A stretch of DNA of 64,000 bases, taken from Tetrahymena elliotti 4EA (taxonomy: Eukaryota; Ciliophora; Oligohymenophorea; Hymenostomatida; Tetrahymenidae). The notes beneath the pieces are model-generated. The model saw only the letters and a list, made by a program, of their open reading frames with translations. It was not told the DNA's origin and did not search any database. The position numbers and the translations under genes were made by a program. The stretch covers positions 62,001-126,000 of the forward strand of contig AFXF02001796.1 of the NCBI GenBank assembly GCA_000231825.2, read 5' to 3'. Shown here in pieces: positions 49,468 through 61,190 of the stretch. Position 1 is the stretch's first letter; each line of letters opens with the position of its first letter.

Positions 49468-50875
49468 TCAAGAGTCTTTTTTGAGTTTAACTTCAGAAGT
49501 GTCAATTCTTGAGAAGGGACCAATATCAGTATTGAAAATGTATTCATAAGCAACTCTCAAATAACTTGTGTGATATGGAAGACCTTCATAAAATTCAGGA
49601 GCCATGGCTCTTACTTTAGGGAGGAGTCTCCAGGGAACTTAGGGGAAATCATGGTGTTCAAGATGATAACCTAAGTTAAGATTAAGGATATTACCAGATC
49701 CAAAGTAATCATAATTTTCTTATCCCTTAACAAATTCATAGTGCTCAGCAATAGCATGAATAGCTAAAGGATGGAATCCCATACTAAAAATACCAGACAA
49801 GAATAAATAGAGGAAAGCATAAGGACCAATATAAGTGAAAATAAAGAAGTCAGTGGTCAATATGAATATTAAGTTAAGTACTTCAGGAAGAGTAGGAGGC
49901 TTAGGGGCAACAATGAAAGGTCTAATGCAGTAGAATAAAGGCATTAAGAAAATGTAACACATTTTTTTAAAAGGAGTGTTAAAGAATCTAATTTCCCATT
50001 CCTATTTTCATTAAAAATTAAAATTAAAATACCATTTTTGTTTAGAATAAATTTATTCTCAATTATCAAATATCAATTATACTTTGATTGACCATTAATT
50101 TTTATCTAATTTGTATACTTGTTAGTAAGTAAGTTGGTTGCTTGATTAAATTTAACCTCAAAAAATTATTCTTTTTTTATGATGGATGAATTAAACATTT
50201 ATGATTCAGTTTTTTAAACTAAAATTCAAATAAATCCATTTTTTTTAACTTTTAAGTTTTTCATCACCCAAAATGACTTAAAACGCAGTGATAGATTTTT
50301 TAAATTATATGAATTGTAGTATTTACTGTAGGAAGATCTGTGTCTCTTTGAGGATGTCCAAGAGCTACATGATGTTCTCTATGGTAATAACCGAAACTCA
50401 TTGCAGAAGGAACAGTTGAAGGGATATTAGCAACGCAAGCAAAGAAACGATTCCAGAAAATACTATCAAATGCGGTATAGTGTGTCAAGTCATGGACAAG
50501 ACAATGCATAGTATGATTTAAAGAAGCGCTAATTACATACATGCAAGTTAAAAAAACAGGCCAGCTGCAGTTTTATACGTAGGATGCAAGGACAACTTAG
50601 AAAATGGCAATTGATGCAGCTAAAAAACCACTAATAGGATCCTTTACATATAATTTTAAAATGTCAGGGTATTTTTCTAAGATAACCTTTCTTCTGATTG
50701 AGTGAGGCTCTTCATGAGGCATAATATGGAAATAATCTTTTCTCTTTTCAAAGCCAGTATTAGTATAAATATCGTATTCCTTAGGGATACTGCTTTATTT
50801 ACTTTATATAGACTCGAAAATGAGTGGAGTCATTGGGTCAGCTTCGTATTTTTAATTTTTATCTTGCTAAGTCAT
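49468..50875 (-). CDS. DES1: Sphingolipid (dihydroceramide) delta-4 desaturase, DES1 family
   Basis: Two exons, 50875-50327 and 50001-49468, with a 325-nt GTAAAT...AATAG intron in phase 0; 360 residues. The N-terminal family signature is present (PHSIRRKVILEKYPDILKL). The three histidine boxes are HDLTH (128-132), HREHH (165-169) and HLEHH (296-300), the last in the characteristic GYHLEHHDFPQVPW. Conserved PLFYCIRPF, HAIAEHYEFVKG and the hydrophobic helices around residues 50-100 and 195-260 fit an ER membrane di-iron enzyme that puts the 4,5-trans double bond into the sphingoid base. The first box is HDxxH rather than the HExxH usual in animal DES1. It needs electrons from cytochrome b5. The upstream ATG at 50875 is used because coding similarity extends through DYFHIMPHEE. 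It converges with the CNB-domain gene with a gap of 195 bp. Confidence 0.93.
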
Positions 50876-52279
50876 TTTAGTTTATGAATGATTGGCCTTA
50901 AAGTATCTTTATTATTAATATTAAGCGAATATTCTTTTGCTTTGCTAATTTAATTTTTGACAAAACAATTTTTAATGCTGAATAATATTATTAATTTTTT
51001 TTTAATTATAATTTTTTTTTTCTTATCCATAATTTATAAAGCTCATACCATTACTATTATACTCAAGCAATTTAATGACATAAACCAGATTAAAAATTAT
51101 ATTGTAATATCTAACTGTACTCTATCCCTCCATAAAACACATTCATAGCCTTGACAAAAAATAAAAAATTTGAAAAATTTAATTTTTTCATCTTCTTCAT
51201 TGTGATAAGGTTTTTGAAGGTAACTTTTATATAAAGGAATATAAAGAGTAAAGGAGTAAAGTTAAATTTATAAAATTATGTTTAAAAAGATTGACGCAAT
51301 ATAATTTCTAATTATCATTTTTTACATTATATTCACTGTAAAATTATGTTAAATTAAAAGCATAACTGATAGATTAATTTTGCCTTAGTAAGCTCTCATA
51401 AATAACAAAAAGAGAATAGAATAAAAAAAATATACTTGCTTTTTATAATGCTCATAAGAATTTTAGAGGTAAAAATCACATCTTATTGGTGTATCAAACC
51501 AATATAACTAATCAGAAAAGAAAAGCATTTAATACCTTCTTTACTGAATAATTATTGAAAAAAGCATTAATTCAAAAATAATAATCGGAGAGGAGAGATT
51601 ACTTTCTATATTTTCTTGTTAAATATTTCAATTTTGATATGTTTAAAAAGAAAGATAATAAATAAAATTAAATTAATTTTAATTCATAAACCTTCTTTCG
51701 TTATGAGAAGAATATGTATCTTTAAATTTTAAATTCAAAAAAGGAAGTTATTTATTAAATTAATCAATACAATTTTCAAAGTCCAAAACAAATTTTTAAC
51801 ATTTCAAAAAAAAAAATTACTTTCTAAATATTTAAGATATATTTTGGATAAATTTTAATAATTTGATCGAAATTAATCTTAAAGCAATGATATTTATTAA
51901 TTTTTTTAGATAGGAAGTATAAAAAATAACTAATTTGGCTCATGTAAAACTTGATAGAAAAAGTAACAAAAAAAATGAAATTTAGCAAGTAATATTTAGA
52001 TGATAGTTTTTTATAAAAAAAATAAGAATATGAAATAATAGCTACCTTAATACAACGATTGTGCATTTATGAATACTTTAACTCAATTTTAAATAGAAAT
52101 TAACTGCGAAAATGTTAAGATCATATGAATTCATGTAAATGCGCTTTCAGATTATTCTCTGTTACTTTTTTAATTTTGAAAATAAATTTTGCTTTCTTTT
52201 GATACTCAGATTATACTTGTTGTTTACATCATAAAGATTGGCTTTCTCTTAATTAAGCAGCTCTATCTTTTTAATTTAA
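50876..52279. other. Intergenic, no gene supported
   Basis: About 1.4 kb between the desaturase start and the ORC3 stop, both minus strand. Several frames of 60-80 codons occur on both strands but are made of Phe/Ile/Lys/Tyr/Asn codons without any motif. A slightly less A/T-rich patch near 51350-51560 could hide a small RNA, but I cannot fold it into a known class. Confidence 0.5.
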
Positions 52280-54448
52280 TCAACAATTTTATTGGGTGAG
52301 AGGGAAATATGAAGATTTTGCAAAGAAATGTTTTATGAATTCATTTTTCAATTTTCTTTTTACTTCTATCATTCCTAGATATCTCAATTCACAGATGGCA
52401 TTGAAATAAGAAGCTTGCAATTAATCTTCATCTAATTCTATTTTTCTTTCTCTTAAAATTGACTTATATTCTTTAAAGGACTCAGAAATCAAAAACTTTT
52501 TTCCATAGTTTTCTAAAATATGAACAAGATATAATCCATCAGCATTGATTTCTATGATTTCTTATTTTTTCTTTTTATTTTAATTAGTTTATTTGTTGTG
52601 CATAGGATCTATAATTGTCTTATGAATCATAAGGCTTCCAAGAATATCAGGTCTACATTATGAATTTAATTATGAGATGTCCAAAGAAAGCTTTGGAGTG
52701 ATCATGGTTTTAAAAGAATTATGTAAATCATAAGTTATCTATCTAATAATGCTTTCTACTCTCTCCTTTTTCTTTTATCTTACTTATTGCTCTCTATCTT
52801 TTTCAGATTAATGCTTGTTAATTTGTTGAGATTAGGCGTATCTATCATTTGATGAAGTTCTTTAATTTTTTAATAATTTTAAATCATCATTTACCTTATT
52901 ATCAATATCTTTGAGTGTTTTTGCATGTTCTTCAAATAATTTTTTCCCTTCTTAATCTTTAGAATATTGGTCTAACAGCTATTAAATAGATTTGCATGAA
53001 TTTTAAGGATTTTTAAAAAATTCTTTTTGCTATATCTCTGTCATAACATAGTTCTTATCTTCATTTAAAATAATTTCAATTATTCTATGACTTTGATCAG
53101 TTTTATTTTAATTGAGATTATAATAAGCCTCTAAAAATTAGATTATCATTTTTATTTACTTTTTTATTGCCCATAAATCTATTTTATCAATCAGGTTCTT
53201 TTAATTGACTTCCTTTGTTTTTTGTGATGGTTTTTTTATTTATTTGCTTTTAATCTAATCCAATTTTTTTTTTTGTTAACTAGTTAAATTAGGAACTACA
53301 TCATTTTATTCATTGTCTTATTCACTTTCATCTTCATCATCTTATCCTGCTAACTAATTTTAGACATGCTCTTTCATTTAGTACAATAAATTTATTAAAT
53401 TTTCATCATTTTAATGGTCATAAAGAAAATTGGAAATCACCATTTTAACTCTTCTAACTTAATCATTGTAAGTTATTTAGTATAAATCGAATTCATATAA
53501 CATTGCTTTAAATAAATCTTGAGGTAAAGGTGGAAATTCTTCAGATTTAAGTATAAAAAGTAAGAACTTAACAAATAAGTCTTTTTGCTTACAAAATTCG
53601 ACTGTATAAATCTGAATATCTGGAATAGGAGTCAATTAGCTTACTGGAAATATAATAACCAATTATATGAAATTTGAGAATTATTCATATTCTTCTTAGA
53701 AAAACTTACCAATATCTACCATGTCCTATTTAGAAATATTATAGGCTCCATCGAACAAGCACAACACTAAATGAGGTTTTTCTTTTATTTTTTTTGAATG
53801 AAGTTTTTGAAGAATACTATCAACTTCATTCTTAAAATGTGTCAAGATTTTAAAAATCTAGTTGCCGCCTTAATATTTAATAACATAAACATCTTGTTTT
53901 AAATCTTAACTCTTCAATTAAACTTCATATTCTAATTACTTATTAAATTGGATGAGCAAATCTAAATGAGACTTATCTATTAATAACTAAATATAGTTTA
54001 GGAACAAAGGTAAATCCTACATTTTATTTTTAAATATGCCATATATTTTTTATATCAAATTTTCAAAATTCTCTGTTAGTATGTCAGCCTTTAAATTGTT
54101 AATTGTGATATTATAATATTCAATTATGTTAAAAATATGATTAAATTTCCCTTTTTTCTCAATTATTTGCTTTGATAACTCTTTGTAATTCTCAACTGTA
54201 TCTCCATATTCTTCAATCTCCATTTCAGCATTTTTATTTTATTTATTTTTTGGCTTTTACTCCTTCTTTTCTGAATGCTAATCTTTTTTGGTTTTTAATT
54301 CAGGTATTACTATTTCTATAGTTTCTTCCCAACCCTACTTTTACTTTTTCTTCCTTCCCCTTGTTCTCTTTTGTTAGACATTTTCCTCTTAATTATCTTC
54401 TTCATTGCTGAGAATATCTTCAGCTCTATCTTCGATTTCAATCTCCAT
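52280..54448 (-). CDS. ORC3: ORC3, origin recognition complex subunit 3
   Basis: One exon of 722 codons, ATG 54448, TGA 52282-52280. The first 70 residues are charged and basic (KRTRGRKKKQKQ) and probably disordered. The AAA+-like part shows KPHLVLCLFDGAYNISKQD and LVIIFPVSQLTPIPDIQIY, followed by VKFLLFILKSEEFPPLPQDL, the order seen in ORC3. An acidic insert (DDEDESEQDNEQND) precedes a helical region. The C-terminal winged helix ends with LYLVHILENYGKKF and YFNAICELRYLGMIEV, which matches the human C-terminus (ARFIRAVSELELLGFIKP). ORC3 has no active ATPase site in any lineage and binds ORC2 and ORC5 in the hexamer that marks replication origins and loads MCM2-7. The absence of introns in a 2.2-kb frame is unusual beside its neighbours. 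Confidence 0.85.
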
Positions 54449-55183
54449 ACTCTTCTCTTAAATATTTTTTATGCTCAGCAAATTCTAAATATATCTTACT
54501 AGATATCTTTTTGGCGCAAAAAACTTTAAAACTGATATAAATAAGATTTTTTTAATGTTACTAATTATTTTAAACTAATAAATCTATATATTATATGTTT
54601 ATCTATCACTAATTAATATAAAAATCAAAGATTTTTTAGCAAAAATAATTTTTTAATATTTAAGGTAAATAATAATAAAGCAAATAGACATTTATTTTTC
54701 TTTATTTACTTCCATATTATGGTTTATTTAAAAATAATAAACTTTTAATAGGTTAATTAATATTGTTCTTAGATATTTTTGTGTTTGAGCAAATTTTATA
54801 TAAATTTTACCTCTTTTTTTGATAGAGATCTCTCTTTGAGCAAAAGACTTAAAAATTAATTTAAATAAGGCTTTTTGAAAAAAAAATTGAAGGTTTTTTA
54901 GCAAAAAATAATATTGATATAATTAAAAAAAATAATAAATCAAAAACTAATGTATTCTTTCATATTTACATAATATAAAAACATGGATGATGAGATAGAT
55001 AGATATTGATTCTACTTTAAATTGATTGATTGGATGATAATAGAATTTTGTTTCTTAATATAAAAAATTTTTTGTATTTTTTGAGAATTAGTTTGATTAT
55101 TTTTATGAAATTTAAAAATTAAATTATTAAATCCATAGAAGAACAAATCAAATTTGATTTAATCATTAAATATTATCAAAGAT
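54449..55183. other. Intergenic with weak internal repetition
   Basis: About 735 bp upstream of ORC3 and downstream of the hydrolase gene. Two parts (about 54500-54720 and 54835-54970) share words such as GCAAAA, ACTT-AAA-A, TTTTTTAGCAAAAA and AATAATA in the same order, suggesting an old direct duplication. No gene recognised. Confidence 0.4.
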
Positions 55184-58100
55184 TCATTTAAATTAATTCA
55201 TGTAGACTATATTATTCATTTAGTTAGATTAAACATTAAATCCATTTTTATTCAAATTTTAGTTTATGTTATTATACATGTTTGAGTATTAATTTTACAG
55301 ATTGTAGTTCTATGAGCTATTATTTTGTTAATTCAAAGAATTTTAATTTTATTGGTTATTTTGAGTAGGAGTCTAACTGAAATTTGGATAAACTATTTTA
55401 CTTTACTGAATATAATTTTGTTATTATTAGAGTTCTTCATTTTTTGAAAGTATGTGAACAACTTTTGTATTTTATAAGTTTCTTATAAAATCTGGTTTAA
55501 AAGTTGGAGTAGTTGATGATCTGTTCTTTTTTGAGTCATCTTAATTGTTAAGAGTTTGATTAAACTTGTTTTCAAAAGGTTTGCTTTGATTATTTATGTC
55601 TAATGCTTCATTTAATTTACTGTTATTATTACTTTATTTATCTTTGTTGAAAGTATTGCTGTGATTTTTATCTTCTATTTATTAATGTTAAAGCTATAAA
55701 GGAGCTGTAACAAAATTATCCAAAAATGATTAATTTGAGTTTTAGTCTTGTTTGTTCACTTACTGTTAACCAAAGCAATTACCTTATTAATTATTGGTAG
55801 GAGATTTACATTCAATATCAAATAGATTAACTTTAACATTTGCTATATTTTTATACACTCCAGAATTATAATTTTCTTATTAAAATGGAGAAATATTTTC
55901 ATTTTTTGTGAATTTAACTCTTTAAATTGGAATATTATTTGCACTTCTTTTATTTTTAAAATCAAATTTGCTTTAATTTTTTTAGTGTTAACCTTTGATT
56001 GCAGCATCGGTTTGGTTTAAAGATTATTAAGCAGAGTTTGAAGGAGTTAAATTTTATGTGTTGCTACTTTAAACTCCTGAGTGATTTGAATTAGAGGAAA
56101 CATTTTTTTGAGCAGATTATTATTTGTTTTTATTTTCAACATTTTAATTCGATTACAAAACATTATTTGTGTTTTGCTTATTCATCTACTTTGAATTGCT
56201 TAATTAAGTGCTAGATTTTTAACTAGGTTAATTTGTGTTTGTAAATATTGAAAATTAGTTAACTAATGCATTAGCATTATTTTATTGGTTATTATTCTTA
56301 TTTGATTTTGATTTTTAATTACTTGTACTATTTACTTTTTCACTCCCATTCTTTTAATTTGTTCCATTATTGTTGGGATTGATGTTTTTTTTACTTCTTG
56401 GTGTAAAGCAATTTATGCTTTCATCATATTTATTGTTATTTCCCAAACCATCTATATTTTTACTTGGGAGAGTATTGCAATATTTTTAAGAGCTTTAGCT
56501 AAAATTTTTAGAACTATTTTAATATGCACTTTACTAAGCTTTCTTACCAGAGTTTTATGATTGCATTTAATTATGATTGTTTGATGATTTACTCATATGT
56601 GGTGTAGTTACACAAACTACTGGAGTGTGATTCATGGTACCTGGTTTTTTGCTTGAGCTATTATTTATCATAAAATTCTTGTTGATTATTAGTGAGTCAC
56701 AACTTATAATTGATTCGTTATCACCCTCAGCATTAGAAATTTTAGAGTTCTCATTCTTACATTCTTTATTCATTTATTAACCTATTCTTACATAATGATC
56801 AAAGTTTCTTGTATTATGCTAGATACTGTTGTTATTATTACTAGTCATATTTAATTGGTTATTAAGTAAGATATTGTTATTACTTAAATTCATCACACTT
56901 CCTGCCATGCTTATGTTATTTGCTTATCTTGGACTTACTAAAGTATTAGTTTACTATTCACTCAAACAAACTATACTATGGTTATTTGCATTAATGCTGC
57001 TTTTATTGTTAGTATTCATTTAAACGATAAATTAATTGTTTCTATTTTGGTTAAAACTAGAATTAATACTAGATCCTTAATTATTTAAGAAAGTTGTATT
57101 AGCGCTACTTGAAGGCATGCTGCTATTGTTATTTGTCGTTAATTCTTCAGCTATAAAAGAATTTTATTTGAAAATATTTAACTTTTAAATATTTAATTCA
57201 TTATTAGGATTTTAAGGTTGATTTGAATTAATGCTGTTTTAAATGCGTGGACGATTGATTTTATAAGTTATATTATTTGTTGTGAAAGTATTTGATTGAG
57301 GAGTTAAGCATTAATCATTTACTTAGTGTTAAGATTCATTGCGTTATGGCTAAATTATATCCATAGTAGTAGCTCTAAACCTATTTTACACTTCTGGAGG
57401 ATAAACACTTGATTCAACAGATTGAGGCTGAGAAAACATATCAAACTAAGTCTTAGAATCTTTTTTCATGTGATTATTAGCTGCCCCACTTGAAGATGAA
57501 ACTCCATAGTTTATAGGAATAGACTTTACTATTATTGAATTTTCTCCTTGGTGACTTGTTCCAGTGACCAAATTTTCATTTACATTTAAACTTTATGATT
57601 TATAAAGGTTTTACTAATTGCCATTCTTAGTATTGGTAGTGTTAGTCTAGAGCATTTATTATTGCAAAAAGTGTTGCTATTGTAAATTAGATGCATGAGG
57701 GCTGTTAGCTTATCTTTAGATGTTATTTTAATTTTATTAACTCTATTATTTTGCTAAAGAATTGCAGGATGGGGTAGCAGAATTATGTGTGCTTGGTATT
57801 TTAGATTATCCAAAATCAATTGAAGTATCACAATTAATATTCTAATTATTGCCTATTGGTGTTTATGGAGCTTAGTTTTAATTATTTTTTATATTAGAAT
57901 TACTTGTACTATATTAATTATTAATTATACTTGTCATATCTTTATAGAAATCTAAAGCACCTGTGAAACTTGTATTTGATCTTTCTCTTCCATAAAAATT
58001 ATTGTTTGCAGTGTTCCCTAATACGTTGATATGCTGTTATTATCCCACAACTGTTATGCTTCTTTACTACTAATGTAGTCCCTGTTGAGAATTATTACTT

Positions 58101-60146
58101 GAATTCTATTCATTTTAATTACTTTAAAGTTGATTACTAATGAATTATTACTATGAAGGAGTGCTGTTACTATCTTATAGTAAAACAATATTTAAGGGAT
58201 TATTTGTTGCTTAAGTTGGCTGATTAAAATTAAAAATATTATTATTTAGATTGTTTGCTTAATGCACAGAATTTATTCTGCCACTATTTTTTTATTCAAA
58301 GTTTTTATAATTAAAAGAAGGAGAAGTGCCTTATTTATTTTCAAATGCACTAATTGCTGTTTATGGTATCATTGGAGCAGCAGGTCCAGAAACTTTCTAT
58401 TCTGAACTTACAACATTGTTGAATTTTTTTTCAAGATTTATTTGTATATTAGGAGTAGAAGAGCGAGAGTGAGCATGATGTATGGTTTGATTCGCTATGT
58501 TATTATTACTACTTGCTACATGAATTAAGGGTTAGCTAGAAGGAACTGGTTGAGAAAACTAGTTGCTCTTTTAATCTTTGACACTATTATAAAATTCTAT
58601 GTTATTATTGGAATTTCCTCTCTCTACTGAAGATTAAAGATGGCTGACTAAATTTGGAGCTTAAACACTTTTTATTCTGGACCTTTAAAGAGCTTATTAC
58701 TACTAAAAAGTATTATTCTACAATAATTGCTATTGGGATTAAGTTGAGATTGTTTTTCCCTAAAGAGGAGAAGATTGATCAAATTATTATTGGTTTTGCT
58801 ATTATTAATTGTACATATGTACACCCTCTAGTTATTTTATCTAGGAAGGGACTTCAGAAATTTAGTTTTTGATGAGATTTTACTCAAAAAATTCACAGCA
58901 CTACTTAACTAATCTAACAGGACGTTATTCATGATGATCTCCATCAAAATATAGCATTTTACTCTCTCCTTTGTAATTTTTTTGAATTTTTTCAGTATGG
59001 TGAGATTTCACAAAGCTATCTTATTTACTTGCAACAAACAAGCAAGGGACATTAGCTTTATCTAGATTTTTTAGAACATCTAATTCTTCAATATTGAATT
59101 TAGCTTTTTCTAGTATAGTTGATTATATCAAACTAAGTGCACCTTTGATCAAAAATTTAGGCAGTCCTGTTTTCATAGCACCAATTTCAGATGCAAGTTT
59201 CATAAAATCAGAAAAAGGAGAATCAAAGCAGCCACATATGATCGATGAGTTATTTTATATGTACATTAAACCTAAATTAATATAAAAAAGATTTGAAAAC
59301 TGAAAAATAAAGTTGTTAATTAACAAATATATTAATTAATTTATCAAATTTGATTTGTAAATCTCATTATTTAAATTTTTTTTTTATGTTACAAATTTCT
59401 TCATTTCAAAACATGCATGATTTTATTTTTTGAGAAAGTAATAATGCACTATATAGCTAACAGTTCATGAATTCAATAAAATTTTTAAATACCTGTAACT
59501 GCACCCATCGAACGACCCCAAATTCCTATTTTAGATATTTACCAATTTTATTTCAAATAATTAACGACTATTTCTACATCTCCTAACTCATAGTAACCAA
59601 GAGATATGTACTCTCCTTCAGATTATCCGCTTCCAGCAAAATCGAATATGCATACGGATATACCTTTATTTATTAAATAGTCTACATATAATTATCCTTC
59701 TAAACGACTGCCACTATTACAGTGTAGATAGACTACACATGGCTAAGGAGTATTTCTTTGAATAAATTCATAGTAACTACATTTAAGTACTAAACCTAAT
59801 TTATTTTTCAACTCAAAGTCCTATCTTTTTACTTTCTCTCTACTTTCTTAGGTAAGTACAATTTATGGGCCTTTTGTAGAATAAATATTATCATTTTAAT
59901 ATGGTTTTATGAATTGTAATAAATTAAATAAGAGCTTTTTCTGAATTAATTTACAATTAATAACAATCATTTTCATTGAAAGAATAGTATTAAATGCTAT
60001 TAAAACAGTAACTTAAGAAAAATGTTTGCTTTTTCCTTAAAAAATGATTTTTTAAATTGAGTACCTAAATCAGAGGTATTATAAGTTTATCTTGTAGGCC
60101 TTATTATGCTCTTCCAGAGACTTTCATAATTTTTAAATATATCCAT
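55184..60146 (-). CDS. Alpha/beta hydrolase fused to a very long Gln/Asn/Ser-rich tail
   Basis: Three exons: 60146-60065, 59870-59493, 59271-55184; introns of 194 and 221 nt; 1,515 residues. I checked all TCA triplets in the last exon and found no in-frame stop before 55186-55184. Residues about 1-255 are an alpha/beta hydrolase: N-terminal SLWKSIIRPTRQTYNTSDLG, the oxyanion strand CVVYLHCNSGSRLEG, DFAGSGQSEGEY, the nucleophile elbow WGRSMGAVTG (Ser148), SIICGCFDSPFSDF, VASKQDSF (acid) and DGDHHEQRP (His). This type includes ciliate serine hydrolases related to ABHD/Bem46 and lysophospholipases. From about 260 to 1515 the protein is low complexity with Gln, Asn and Ser making up most residues, frequent poly-Asn/poly-Gln and many short Ser/Thr-Pro sites. 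The tail resembles a prion-like or phase-separating region. Substrate unknown. Confidence 0.85.
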
Positions 60147-61190
60147 TTTGTTTAGATAAATAGTTAATATTATCCTTGATTTTGTTTATCAAAAATGAAT
60201 AAATAATAAGTTAAAAGAAAATTAATTGTTTTTAACTATTAATATTTATTTCTAAATTTATGTCATTCAACTCAATAAAAAAATCATTCAAGATCAATTA
60301 ATCATAAAATCAAAGAAAGAAAAAATAATTGAAAAATTTGTTAAATTTTCTTTTTGATTTGATCTATTCATTAACAAAATCTGCTTCAAATTAAATAGAA
60401 ACAGCTCTAAAACTCTTATGATTAGGTAAACTCTTTTCTTATTTTTGTTATTGTTACAAACACACTGAATAGATGACAGATGACTAAGAAGTACACTTAT
60501 TATAATATGCCTATTAGTATTATTTTAAAAGAAAAATAAATTCAAATGTATTGATTTATTTATGCTTAATTTGATTGAATATCAACTGACTTTATTAAAT
60601 CTTAATTATTTGTTCATAAAAAGGTACATTTGAAATGATTATAAATTTTAAAACTAAATTTTTAAAAAAGAGATTAAATAAATATTTTCAATAGTAGTTT
60701 ATCTTTTTTTATTAAACCTCTATCAACTTCTAACCCAAATCATCCTAATAATTTTCATTTCTTTCTTATTATTTTTCTTGTCAAATATTAACTATCTATC
60801 TTTATGTTTATATTTCTAATTGTTATAAATACAGATTTTTTAAAAAAGTAACCACGCACGTTTTAAAATGTATTCAAAAACAAACTTATTTAAATTCTAA
60901 TTGGGCTGATTATTAATTTAAATTTAAAATAATTAAAATTTGTTTATTTCTTCTGTTTTTTTTCTTAAAGTAAAAGAAACAAAAGATGAAAAAATTAATA
61001 TCATAAGTTTCTATAATTCATCCCTACTCTCTAAAACTTCAGATTTATTTCCCATGAAAAAATTGTTGATATTTTATAAAAATATAACACTTGAGCTTTT
61101 ATTATCAGAATTGATCACCTCTGTATCTATTCTTTTTGATAATAAAATTTTAAAAAAGTTTAATTTAAACTACTAATTTTTACACAAAAT
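60147..61190. other. Intergenic and degenerate sequence upstream of the transposase
   Basis: About 1 kb between the hydrolase start and the recognisable transposase. The last 250 nt (from about 60940) stay open in the same frame as the transposase and could be its decayed N-terminus, but there is no ATG or motif. The remainder looks non-coding. Confidence 0.45.

Noticed and set aside
50957..52066. Hydrophobic frames of 60-80 codons on both strands
   Set aside because: They consist of Phe, Ile, Tyr, Lys and Asn codons expected from random A/T-rich DNA and have no start context or partner exons.
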